64,000 bases of DNA, taken from Tolypeutes matacus (Eukaryota > Chordata > Mammalia > Cingulata > Chlamyphoridae). The notes below the pieces were generated by a model. It was not told the DNA's origin. It saw only the letters and a program-made list of their open reading frames with translations, and did no database searches. Position numbers and translations under genes: made by a program. The stretch's first letter is position 1, and every line of letters starts with the position of its first letter. The DNA is taken from NCBI GenBank assembly GCA_026826555.1, contig JAKSZT010000142.1:1101591-1165590 (forward strand), in the 5' to 3' direction. This document shows, in pieces, positions 25,093 through 36,110 of this stretch.

Positions 25093-25311
25093 TAATGGCC
25101 TAATCTTTTTTTCCCACTTTTTTTATTTTTAAAAGAGACTTCAATTACATCAATGTTACAGAGAATAAATAGTGAATTACCATATGCCCTGATCCCCACA
25201 TCTCCCACATTTTCCTACATTAGCAACATCTTTCATCACTGTGATACATTCATTGCAATTGATAACACATTTTGGAGCATTGCCAGTAAGCATGGATAAT
25301 GGCCTAATCTT
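25093..25311 (-). mobile_element. Truncated copy of the L1-type 3' repeat, 15-bp TSD
   Basis: 'taatggcctaatctt' at 25093-25107 and 25297-25311 flanks an 189-bp insert with a T-rich left end. The insert matches the 3' terminal part of the 1.8 kb repeat ('cattcattgcaattgataa', 'gtaagcatgga'). A classic 5'-truncated, L1-machinery insertion. Confidence 0.88.
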
Positions 25312-25414
25312 ATTAGGTCTGTATAGTTCTCTCCTAAAGTTCTTGAAAATATTTCCAACATTATTCTAAATTTTTGTATGTAAAAAATGACTTTTTTTTC
25401 AATGAGAAGAAGGG

Positions 25415-25872
25415 GTCTGAGATGGTTTAAAGCTATATATACCCCATATAAAAATATGTTTTAAATTTAACATTTCTGTGGGTGTGGACATATTTTAAGT
25501 AGGATTTTTGGAGAGTAGGATCTTAAGTTAAGATGTGATTCACCTCATTAAGGGTAGGTCTTAAGCATATTGGAGTCCTTTAAAAGAGAATGAAATTCAG
25601 GCAGAGAGAAAGCCACAGAAGCAAGAAGCTGGAAGCAACAAAACCTGGAAGGGAAGGGAGAGACCAGCAGATGTCACCATGTACCTTGCCATGTGACAGA
25701 GGAGTCCAGGTTTGCCAGGACCCGGACTTTGGGGAGAAAGCACCACTTGGTTATGCCTTGATTTGGACATTTTCTCAGCCTCAAAACTGTAAGCTTGTAA
25801 GCTAAATTCTCTCTGTTAAAAGCCAACCCATTTTATGCTATCCGCTTTGAGCAGCTTTAGTAAACTAGAACA
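25415..25872 (+). mobile_element. ERVL-MaLR-like LTR
   Basis: Starts 'tgagatggtttaaagc' and ends 'gttaaaagccaacccatttt', then 'taaactagaaca'. Shares the central 'agagaaagccacagaagc' and the 'gccttgatttggacattttc' blocks with the LTR at 11461-12167. Confidence 0.7.
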
Positions 25873-27045
25873 GGATTTAAATATCCATATGCCAAAAACA
25901 CAGTCTCTAACATATTTCCTATATTTTTCTTTAAGTTATCACCACATGAGTCACTTTTTGGAGAACTTCAGGGGTCATATGTTATAGCAAACAATAAGAT
26001 GATCTATTTATTAATATCTGTTTCCTATTAGCAGTGAGAGGGTGATGGCAAAATATTTGGAGTACAAAGCACTTATAGGCTCAGTTTGGTACAACATGGG
26101 GAGCACTGAGCATCAAGAATCAAGAGACAGTTTGAGGTAACAGGACCACAACATGTACACAATGATTGGGAATGGAGGTACAAAAGGAAAAGTTAACAGC
26201 AACTAAGACATCATTTCCTTCCTTAATAATTTTGTGTAGGAGCAATTCTTTCCCTCTTAATGCCATCTGTGGTAGGCATGCCATAGGTTGCAAGCTATTG
26301 GCTTTTATACTGATACTAAATGAAAATGCACCTGTAATGATGTATGTCCAAAAATTCATGTACGTTGTGGTGGGTGAATTATGTATTGTGCTGGAAATTT
26401 GTTTTTATTAGCATCAAATATGCAAAAATGTCCTTTTTACTTAAAAAATTGGGAACTCACTAGAGTTTTCCTCTGTCTTATTGGACAGAAATATTTGTCA
26501 TATAGACTTGTTTTCTAAGGTATCTTAATTTGTTTTAGCTGACACATTCCCCTTATTGCTTCTTGGGTAAGTTACTGTTTAGTTAGCAACCAGCAGGCAA
26601 TTCTTCCCTTACCCAAAGAGTTAGGTGCCAGCATGTTTTTTTTTTTTTTTTTTAACACTCACTGGTCCCAACTTTAACAAAGCTAAAGGAGAGAGATAAG
26701 AACTTTGGAATATCATTTTTCAAAAAAAGACTAAACATCTGCTTGCACAGTAACTTTTCCTCCTTGAGTACACTCCTTGGCAATTGGTTTAAACTTCTCT
26801 ATTAGTTAACACCTTCATACATTAATACCAGGTAGATGTATTAACTTGCTGACTAATGGATGTGGAAATAAATTTTAGAGAAAAAACAAATAAACATCTA
26901 GAAATAAAACAATATGATAACCTAAATTAAAAATCTAATGGACAGATTTAATAGCAGGTGGAACAGAAGAATGTATAGGAAAATAAGTGAACTGGAGATT
27001 ATATCCAATGCAGTCTGCATGCCACCTTATTTCATTGTATGCATG
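25873..27045. other. Intergenic, nothing recognised
   Basis: AT-rich, with a T-run at 26635-26654. No supported gene. Confidence 0.4.
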
Positions 27046-27049
27046 GTTA

Positions 27050-27300
27050 TTGTGTAGGCAAAATAATGGCCCCCAAATATGTTCATGTCCTAATTCTCAG
27101 AATAACCTATTCAGAGCCTATGAACATTTACCTTATATTGCAAAAAAGGGACTTTGCAGATGTAACTAAAGTTAAGGACCTTGACATGGGGAAATTATCC
27201 TGGGTTAATGGGTCCAGTTTGGTCACATGAATCTTAAAATTGGAGAACCTCTCCCGATTGCAGAGAACCAGAAAGATGGCAGGCAGTGTGAGGAAGATTC
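27050..27300 (+). mobile_element. ERVL-MaLR LTR (MLT1-like), partial
   Basis: 'gcaaaataatggcccccaaa', 'agggactttgcagatgtaac' and 'aaattatcctgggttaatg' follow the MLT1 LTR 5' half in order. The 3' half is missing or too diverged. Confidence 0.7.
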
Positions 27301-27479
27301 AACCCATGTTTGCTTTCATGTTAATGTCAGCTATCGTCATCTCTTAAAAATGTCTAATTTAGGCATTTATGTCCATTTCCTCTGCCAATAGCCTAGTGTA
27401 AGCTATGTTTTTAAACATTTTTTTGGCAGGTAGCCATAGTTAGCTGCTTTTCCACTTACTCAAGCCTTATCTTTTTAGC

Positions 27480-27850
27480 ATGATCTTATGAAATTATTTA
27501 TCAAATCATTTCTGTAACCCTTTCAAAATGTCTTTCAAATTCTTTCCACTTTTCTTAGAATAAAACCAAAATGCCTTACCATGACCTATAAGACTGCAGA
27601 TTCTGAATTTTGTCTACCTATCCAAATTGATATGAGATCATGCTAACTAAAGGTGGCCTCTCCCACTTACTCTCTACCACATTACCCTGTGCTATTCACT
27701 CACAGCTGTTATCAAAGTCTATAATTATTTTCTGCACTCCATGAAAGATAGTTCTACTTCTATCTTGTTCAAAACTATAATAATTTTGGCACTTAGAACA
27801 AAGTGCCTTTAACATATTTGCAACTTAATAAATATTTTTGAATTAAAAAA
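27480..27850 (+). repeat. L2 LINE 3' region
   Basis: 'ccttaccatgacctataaga', 'cattaccctgtgctattcac' and a 'ttaataaatatttttgaat' terminus are L2-like. Confidence 0.6.
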
Positions 27851-30285
27851 TATATTATTTTAAACCCTGTAACCATAAGATATTAATAGGCATTAATGAA
27901 AATAATTTGGTGTTAAAATAAATGTGGCAAATAATAGTTTGAATAAAGTTAGTTTTTTTTTCTATAAGACATCTTAGAGCTTTTTATACCTTAAGATAAA
28001 TGGTGAATCTTCTAAATGAAAAATTTAGTGATGTAACCCCCAAACTTGTTTGAATTCTGAAGCTTTATTTTCATTTTCATATATATATTTTCAGAACAAT
28101 TCTCAGGATTTATGTTCTATGAATTACAATTTTGGAAATGTTCAAAATTTTTCATTTGACATGTTACAAATGAAGCATGTCAAATGAAACATTGCTTTAT
28201 ATTTTTCAAAAATATTTTTATCTTGCCTCCTTAGCTGGATGCAATTAAGAAGTATGTCTCTTAATTTTTTATATTCTTCATGTAGAAATTGCTCAATAAA
28301 TATTTTCCATTGATAACAATAATTTTACAAACATTAGTATAAATTAAATAGTGTAATATTAAGTAATAACACCAAAATCATAGAAAAAGGCACAAAGATG
28401 AGAATGACATATTAAAGAATAGTATAACTAACACACCTAATGAAACTGTCAAAATCTGCTTGCCTCATAAATAGCCACTGGATCTGAGAGTGGCCCTGGG
28501 ATCAAAAACATTATAAAAAGTATACTTTTGAGAGTCTTTGTCTCCTCGACTTTCCTGATTCTAGAAGTTCTATAACAATCAGACAAAACAGATGAGACTC
28601 ATTTTTAGAGTTTTTATGTGTCAAAGATAAATGACCATTTCTCTGTTTCATACGTATTTATCTTTCACAATTTAGTTAGAAATATCTGTAAGTCATGACT
28701 AATTGCTACTTGGAGACTGGTAAGGCCTGGTTATTCCAGGCATTATATTTTGGACAAGAGTCTGGAAGGTCTGGTATGCTTGGGTGTGTGAGGACATTGC
28801 AGTAATCTTGTCTCCAGGGCAAGCCTCTGGCTGGCATCTGCTTCTCTGATTAGAGACTGAGATCCTGGTTGTGCACACAATGTTTATATCTGAAAGTCTG
28901 TAACTTTCCAAAAGTGAAGCTGAGTGGTGTACTTGCAGGGGTCTCTCTATGATTCTTCCTTTAAGCTAGGAGGGGTGGGCTGATGCCTCTGATTTCCAGA
29001 GTAAATGGGAGACAGTAGAGCCCAGAACCATCTACATATATTATATCTGAAAAGTGATTTTAAAAATTAAATGAGTATTATTCATTCCCAGGAGACTGCC
29101 TCTTGTGCTGTTTGTTTTTTGTTTATTTTTTGTCCTCTAGGGGTTGTTAACATATTTATCTGTGTTCATAGTTTTAGTTCATCATGGCTGAATTTATAAA
29201 CTGAAGGTGAAATTTCTCTGTGTCTATAAATGAAAAATGTCTTTATCCTTCTTGTCTGAGATGAATTATTTTCTTACTCCAGGAAGAAATTAATTAAATA
29301 AATGATAAAGTCTCTTGAATTTAATAGAGAATTTAATTAATTTATGAATAATTAATAATTTGAATTTAATGGCTACAGAGATAGTAAGTGCTTAAGTAAA
29401 TTTAAAATAAGGGAAAGAATTCCCAGAGAAGAAAGAAACTGAATTATCTAATAATTTAAATGTTTGCCTTAAAAAAAAAAAAACACAAAAAAACCTTTAT
29501 GTCAGGAGATCTTCTTGATTAGAAATTAAAATTGTTACAAGCAATATTGGCTCCTTTGGGTCATGAATCTTCCAAGCTAAGGTGGATCTTACATCCACCT
29601 GTGTGTATCTCATCTTCCTTCCTCTGAGCTGTCAAATGGGGGTGGGGGAAGAGAAGTCTAGCAACTGGATTGCTGTGAGAACTCTTGCAAAAGAGAAATG
29701 TTTGATACTAGCTTGCTGGTATGCTTTGTTTTCTGTCCTTATCCTAAGTGAAATCCAAGTGTAGCTCTCCAGATCTTATACCTATTAATTTCTAGTCAAG
29801 AAGACCTTCTGATAAAGCTAAAGGATAAAACAGAGACTGTATAACATAATAAACTCTGGGGTGGGTGAGAATTGTGGTTAATAATAAAAACATAAGAAAG
29901 TTCTTTCCAGAGCTACAACAAAGGTACCTCATTAGTACAAGATGTTGATAGTGGGGAGATATATGGGGAAAAATGCACCCAAAGCATTTATATCCCTTAC
30001 TTCTATGGGATATAAATATTTTTGTTGTCATAGGTATGTCTTCTGGATAGATAGAGGTCCACACAGTAGCTAACAAAATATTAAACTTCCATCCTGGGGA
30101 AATCCTGCTATTTTCTCAAATAAGATGGCAAACATCTTAAAAAAGCTCTGGAATATATAAGCCTTGCCTAATAAAAGAAAACAGGCCAATATGCCAAGCC
30201 ATTGATCCTAGTTCTTGCACTTATGAACTTTATTCCTGTAATAATGGAACTAAGCATTATAATTAATGCTGAAGAATAACCTCCT
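27851..30285. other. Intergenic, AT-rich, one perfect hairpin
   Basis: No gene or nameable repeat recognised. A 14-bp perfect inverted repeat lies at 28150-28189 (listed separately). Confidence 0.4.
28150..28189. repeat. 14-bp perfect inverted repeat, 12-nt loop
   Basis: Arms TTTCATTTGACATG (28150-28163) and CATGTCAAATGAAA (28176-28189). Would fold as a hairpin in either strand; function unknown. Confidence 0.9.
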
Positions 30286-30289
30286 GAAA

Positions 30290-30800
30290 ATCTTGTTACT
30301 CAAATGTGGTCTCTCTCTAATCCAAACTCTGCAAATAAACTCACTACCTTCCCCTGACATGGGACATGACTCCTGAGGATGAGCTTCCCTGGCACCAAAG
30401 GATTATTACCAAAGATTAATCAATGATGCATTTGGAAAAAGACATTGTCCAAAAGGTGGAAATATTAAATAAAACAGAGTTTTTATGGCTAAAAGATTTC
30501 AAAGTAAGTTGGGAGATTGTTCTGGAGATTCCACTTATGCAGGTCTCAGGCAAATTTTACAAACTGCCACAGTAAACAATGCCTCAAATAAAAGTGCTCC
30601 CAAGGGCTCTAGGGAGGTCTGAACACCATAAGCAAGCCACATGGCCTAAAAAACCAACACTTCATTGGCGGGCCTTATCTGGGAATATATGAGAATTTAT
30701 ATCCACAATATAAAATAGTTACACTCATTTATAATTCCCCTAATCATGATTCTTCTACTCCTTTTATTTGAACCTATAATTTCTAATGCACTTGTTAAAT
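30290..30800 (+). repeat. Old sense copy of the 1.8 kb L1-type repeat
   Basis: 'catgggacatgactcctgagg', 'gatgagcttccctggcacc' and 'tcaaagtaagttgggagat' match the middle of the repeat at 18.6-20.4 kb in the opposite orientation. More diverged than the other copies. Confidence 0.65.
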
Positions 30801-31419
30801 ATATTTCTCAAAGACTTAAATCTTCAGATTGTTCATATGCCAGTTGAGCTCTGAAACCAAGCAGAGTTGCAGCCAAATCCTACTCTCCAGTCCTTCAGGT
30901 TTGTTCTGGACAACTAAAAATGATGCTAACGGGCAAGTCTTATCGCCAAAACAAGAAGTATCTTCAACTGCAAGCAAAACAATTACTTTCCTCTGCCCCA
31001 TAATATCTAATTCCCCTCTCAGCTTGAAGTAGTCAGAACAGACCTCATCCCAAATTCCTCAAGACTAGGAATGAACAAACATAAGGAGGGAGTGCAACCA
31101 CACACCAAAGCAGATATATTGTTATTGTAGCTATTTTCTTGTGTTAACAGAGTAACTAGTAACATTGATATAAAGAAAGTTCCAGACACAATAAAAAAAA
31201 AGAAAGAAGACTGCCTGATGGGTGTTGTAGAAAAAAAGGAATGGGGTATGTTAAAAATTTAAACAAGTTCGTTCTGTTTCAATCAATTTATTTATAAGAA
31301 TAAAAAATGTTTGTGAATCTGTTATTGCCATATTATATTAATGCAAGATTTGAATATTGTTTATTCTTGATTGGCCTTGGAATACTCAGTGTGCTCTATT
31401 TTATTTTATTTTATTTTTA

Positions 31420-31627
31420 AAGAAGCTGTAGATTATATAAATGTAGCATAAAAAAAAATAGGTGATTCCCATATACCCCACCCACTTCCCTCCCACTTTT
31501 CCCCATTAACCACATTTTTCATTAGTGTGGTACATTTGTTACAATTGCTGAACATGTACTGAAGCATTGCAACTAACCATGGTCTATAGTTTACATTATG
31601 GTTTACATTTTGCACTGCACAATTTTT
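31420..31627 (-). mobile_element. Left piece of a split 1.8 kb L1-type repeat
   Basis: Antisense 3' end of the repeat: 'cccatataccccacccac', 'cattagtgtggtacattt', 'aaccatggtctatagttt'. It stops at a duplicated 'cacaatttt'-type target and resumes at about 34646 beyond the inserted half-L1. Confidence 0.75.
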
Positions 31628-34600
31628 AAAAAACAAATCAGTTTTATTGATGCATATTAATAAAGCTTACAGTTTATCCTAAATGTACAATCAATGGTAT
31701 TTGGTATAATCACATAGTTGTGTGTTCATCATGTCAATCATTATTAAAGCATTTTCATTATTTCAATAATAATAATAAAGGGAAAAACAGACAGACTAAC
31801 AAACAAACAAACAAGAAAATTCCTCACCTCTCAATCTCTCTGTTTCCCCTGTTGTACATAGCTGCTATTTCTGGCTATTATTGCACAATTATTTATTTGT
31901 TTATTAAGCAGTTTTATTGAGATATATTCATATACCATATGATCTATCCAAAGTATATAATCAATTTCTCTTTTTAAGCTGTTTAAAAGTCCTTTATTGT
32001 AAAATAGTAAAATAAATAGAAAGAAATTACAAATTTTAGAAGTCTCTAAAAATATATTTCTTCTCCAGCCCTCCTCAATTAAAAGCAAGTGTTATTTTGT
32101 ACTAAAAACATTACAGAATTCTGATCACAGGAACAATTTACCAGTTGCGCTGAGTAATTATTGCTCATATATTATAATGTTATTTTACATTTTCCTCGTC
32201 TACTCTAGCTCTTTCTTGGTTACTATTTGCCTGGAATACCTTTTCCCAACCTTTTACTTTTAACCTAGTTGTGTGCTTCCATCTGAGGTGGGTTCTCTTG
32301 AAGACAACATATATGTGGTTCATATATATATATTTTATCCATTCTATTATTCTATGTCTTTTGATTGGGGAGCTCAACCCATTAACATTCAGGGTTATTA
32401 CTGCAGAGGCATTACATACTTCATCCATTTTGTCCTTCAGCTCTCTGTTGTCATATTGTTCTATTGCTTGTCTTCTTATCCTTTAGTTTACTCTTCCTAA
32501 TAATCTTAATTTCTAAACTCTTCTCCAAATCTCTTGCCCTCTTTTTTCCTTTCAGGTTGCAGCATCCTCTTTAGTATCTCTTGCAAATATGGTCTTTTGG
32601 TAACACATTCTATCAGTTTTTGTTTGTCTGTGAAGACTTTGAACTCACCTTCATTTTTGAAGCACAGCTTTGCTGGATACAGAATTCTTGGCTGGCAGTT
32701 TTTCTCTTTTGTTCCTTAAATACATCATACCACTTTCTTCTCTCCTCCATGGTTTCTGATGAGACGTCAACACTTAATCTTATCAAACTTCCCTTGTATG
32801 TGATGCTTTGCTTTTCTCTAGCTGCTTTCAGAATTCTCTTTTAATCTCTGATATTTGTCATTTTGAATAATAGGTGTCTCGGGGTAGGTCTATTTGGATT
32901 TATTCTGTTTGGGGTGCATTGTCCTTCTTGGATATTGATATTTATGTCCTTCATAAGAGTTGGGAAGTTTGTGGTCATTATTTCCTCAAATATTCTTTTT
33001 TCCCCTTTTCCATTCTCATCTCCTTCTGGAACACCTATAATATGAATGTTTGTGCATTTTGCACTGTTATTCAATTCCCTGAGACTCTGTTCCATTTTTT
33101 CCATTCTCTTCTCTTTCTGTTCTCCTGTCTTTTCCAGTTCAGATGTTCTGTCTTTGAAATCACTAATTCTATCTTCAAGAAATTCAACTCTACTCTTATG
33201 TGTCTCTAATGTATTTTTTTTTTATGTTTTGAAAATCATATATCTGTTAAACAACTTGTCTACAAAATATGATAAGAGCTCATAGAACTAAAAAATAACA
33301 AAATAATAGGTAAAATATTCAAACACTTTAACAAAAAGACAGTGTATTGATGTCAAATAAGCACCTAAAAAAGATGCACAAAACCCCTGGTCCTCAGGAA
33401 ACTGCAAACCAAACAGATGAATGGATAAATAAAATGTGGCACATACATACAATGAAATATTACTCAGCTGTAAGAAGGAATACCATGCTAACACACAGGA
33501 TAACATGGATGAATCTTGAGGATCTCATGTTGAGTGGATCAAACCAGGCATTGAAGGATGAACAGACATGACTTCACTGATATGAATTTAGCAAATTGAG
33601 CAGACTCAGAGAACTATTGTCTGGAAGATAGGTTCACAGGAGATAGAAAGGGAGAAGAAGGTTGTAAGCAAGATAGTCCCTCTAATGTATTTTCAATCTC
33701 ATCCATTGTGTCTTTCATTCCTGTAAGGTCTGTTACTTTTCTTTGCAGGCTTTTGAATTGTTCTTTATGCTATCCCAGTGTCTTCTTAATATCCTTTATC
33801 TCATTAGCATATTTTCTTTAAATTCTTTGAAGTGATTTAGGAGAGTGATTAGCACTGATTAATTGTCTTAAATCCTGTATCTCTTCAGGATATTTGGCTT
33901 GTTCTTTAGGCTGGGTCATCTCTTCCTGTTTCCTAGTATGGCTTGCCATTTTTTGGTGATGGCTAGACATCTGAATATGTTGGTGAATGTAATCTGATGG
34001 CTAATTTCTCTCCCTTGTCCATTGATTTGTTTTCTTTTCACAGCTCTTCTTTGATATTTGGGTCAGCTTATTCTCAGTCTTTAAAATTACCCAGCTTAAG
34101 CTTTCAAAATCAAGCCAAGGACTAGTGGGGTAAAGATTTTCTCCCAGGGATTGGATACAGAGAGGGCAGTTTTTATTCATGCAATTTCAAGACTTGCCAG
34201 CAGATGGCACCAGTCAGCACAACTTTCTATGGAGGTGTTTCAATGTAGACTTTCCTGTGTTCCTGTGTTGAATCTCCAGATTGGACATTCAAAGTGGGTT
34301 CTGCTGGCTAAATTCACTGAAGGAAAGCACCCCACCCTCCCCTCCCTTTTCCCTTGAAACAGCTCCCAGGGAGGAAGGTGTCTGTTCCCCTCTTTGTCAG
34401 CTGAAATATCTTGGGGTGGGGGAGGGGAGCCTTTCCCGGCTGCCATAGGGGCTTGGTAACTCATGTTTGTTTTTTCAGTTTCTTTGTCTCTCTGTCCCTC
34501 GCCCTCCTGGGAGTCGTGTAGCATTGTCCTGGTCTGCCAACCCCCCGAAGCAAGTCCCTTGGACAGCTTTTTGGCTCTTTCTCCATTGTTTTTGTGAGAT

Positions 34601-34645
34601 CATTCTTCTCTCCCTGTTAGTCTGTCACCATCTTCCCATAAACCC
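31628..34645 (-). mobile_element. Half-L1 (HAL1-like) element, antisense, itself interrupted
   Basis: In minus orientation: a 5' UTR beginning near 34640 (reads 'ttatgggaagatggtgacag', an L1-like start), ORF1 (about 34000 to 32560, interrupted), only the first 80 or so codons of ORF2 (32428-32180), then about 550 bp of 3' region to 31628. ORF1 is recognisable from 'IHIIGVPEGDENGKGEKRIF' and 'INPNRPTPRHLLFKM' in 33104-32841. The ORF2 stub has the endonuclease start 'LNVNGLSSPIKRH'. Reverse transcriptase is absent. Removing the 462-bp nested insert leaves about 2.55 kb, near the size of known HAL1 elements. It is flanked by diverged copies of a 'ctgcaccacagaatttt'-type target (31611-31627 and about 34648-34665). 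A further short L1 3' piece may lie at about 31890-32155. Confidence 0.6.
33204..33693 (-). mobile_element. Twin-primed L1 insertion, 14-bp TSD
   Basis: 'ctctaatgtatttt' at 33204-33217 and 33680-33693 encloses 462 bp (33218-33679). The left part begins with a T-run and reads as antisense L1 3' UTR. From about 33350 to 33640 the orientation flips and a plus-strand ORF2 C-terminus appears ('DEWINKMWHIHTMKYYSAV' in 33347-33571). Opposed orientation inside one TSD is the signature of twin priming. It interrupts ORF1 of the half-L1. Confidence 0.85.
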
Positions 34646-36110
34646 CTCTGCACCACAGAATTTTATAGGTTTTGCAAAAAGGATAATGGCCTGAATCCTT
34701 AATTACAATGTCATGCAGAACAATTCCAATGTTCCCAAAATGCCCCATGTTACATCTATTCTTTCCTCTCCTTCCCCTCAGAACCTCTGCTGACCACTGC
34801 CTTTGTATCAGTGTTACAAGTTCTTCCATTGCTAGAATAATAATGTCTACTTTAGTCCATAATTGCATTCCCCCCTTATGTTAGTTCATTCCTCAATCTT
34901 GAGGATTTTGGTATTGTAATGCCCACTCTACTTCCAATTGAGGTGGAATTTAGATCCCATGGGGAAGGTAGATGGAATTGTCTTGCTTGCAGTTGTAGAT
35001 ATTCTCTGCTTTTTGGGATGGGCATTGTCCTTCATCATCCTTTTGTTAGTTGAATTGGGTGAGTCCGATGAACTGGAGAGAAGGTGTCAGCTACAACTCT
35101 GTTGAGATTCAGGGAACAATCAGTGTATGAAAAGACTGAAGATTTAACTTTCTGAGACAGATATTTAATGAGTATAGTGCTAATTATAAGTTTAAAATAA
35201 AAGGGCAGAAGAACCTTGTATCGGGAAATGGTAAATGAGTCTAACTCTGTTACATTGGGGAACATATATTCCAAGGTAAGGCCCACTTACAGGGTGCCAA
35301 ATTCCTGAGATCGTCTGCCCTGCCTATAGTGTCTCTAGATGTCTCTAGAGCCCTCAGGAGCACCCCTGCTTGAGGCATTGTTTACTATGGCAGTCAATGA
35401 GATCTTCCTGAGACGTGCATAAGTGCAACTCTGGAATGATCTTCTAACTTACTTTGAAATCTCTTAGTCATAAAGACTAAGTCAAAGTCACTTGTTTTTA
35501 ATGTTTCCGCCTTTTGGTCAAGGTCTTTTTCAAGATGCATTGCTAGTTGGTGCTTTGTAGTAATCCCCTGGTGCCAGGGAGTCTTATACCCGGGAGTCAT
35601 GTCCCACTCTAGGGGGAAAGGTAGTGAATTTATATGCTGTATTTAGACTAGAGGGAGGCCACATATGAGCAACAAGGAGACTTTCAGGAGGTAACTCTTT
35701 GGTAATATGTAATACTAGCTAAGTTTCAATTTCACAAGAACAAGATTCATAAGTACAACTGTCAGTGTCAAGGGCCTGAGGCATTGTCCATGTACTCTAG
35801 GGATTCTCGTCACTCTGTTAGAGAATGTATAAGGACTTCCAGGATGGGAATTCAATATTCTTTCAGTTATTGTATGGGTCTCCACCCACTGAGACAACAC
35901 CCCATGACCACTTAAACATATTCATATTCCATAGAGGCATGCCCCAGGTGCACCCCTCCCCACACATTCCCCCATCACCAACTCCCTGAACCAGTGATCC
36001 TCCTCTGTCAAAGTTGTTACCTTTCTGCAATCCAAAACCTCCCCCAAAGCAAAGCCAAAAAGTAAATGAATAAAAATAAAAATAATTAAAAAAAAAAAAA
36101 AACATTGTTT
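34646..36110 (-). mobile_element. Right piece of the split 1.8 kb L1-type repeat
   Basis: Continues the repeat from the left piece: 'cattgctagaataataatg', 'gttagttgaattgggtgag', 'ataagtgcaactctggaatg', 'gggagtcatgtcccactct', 'ttattgtatgggtctccac', the same block order as the copies at 18.6-20.4 and 45-46.7 kb. It ends in an A-rich run at about 36087-36102. No coding potential. Confidence 0.78.
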
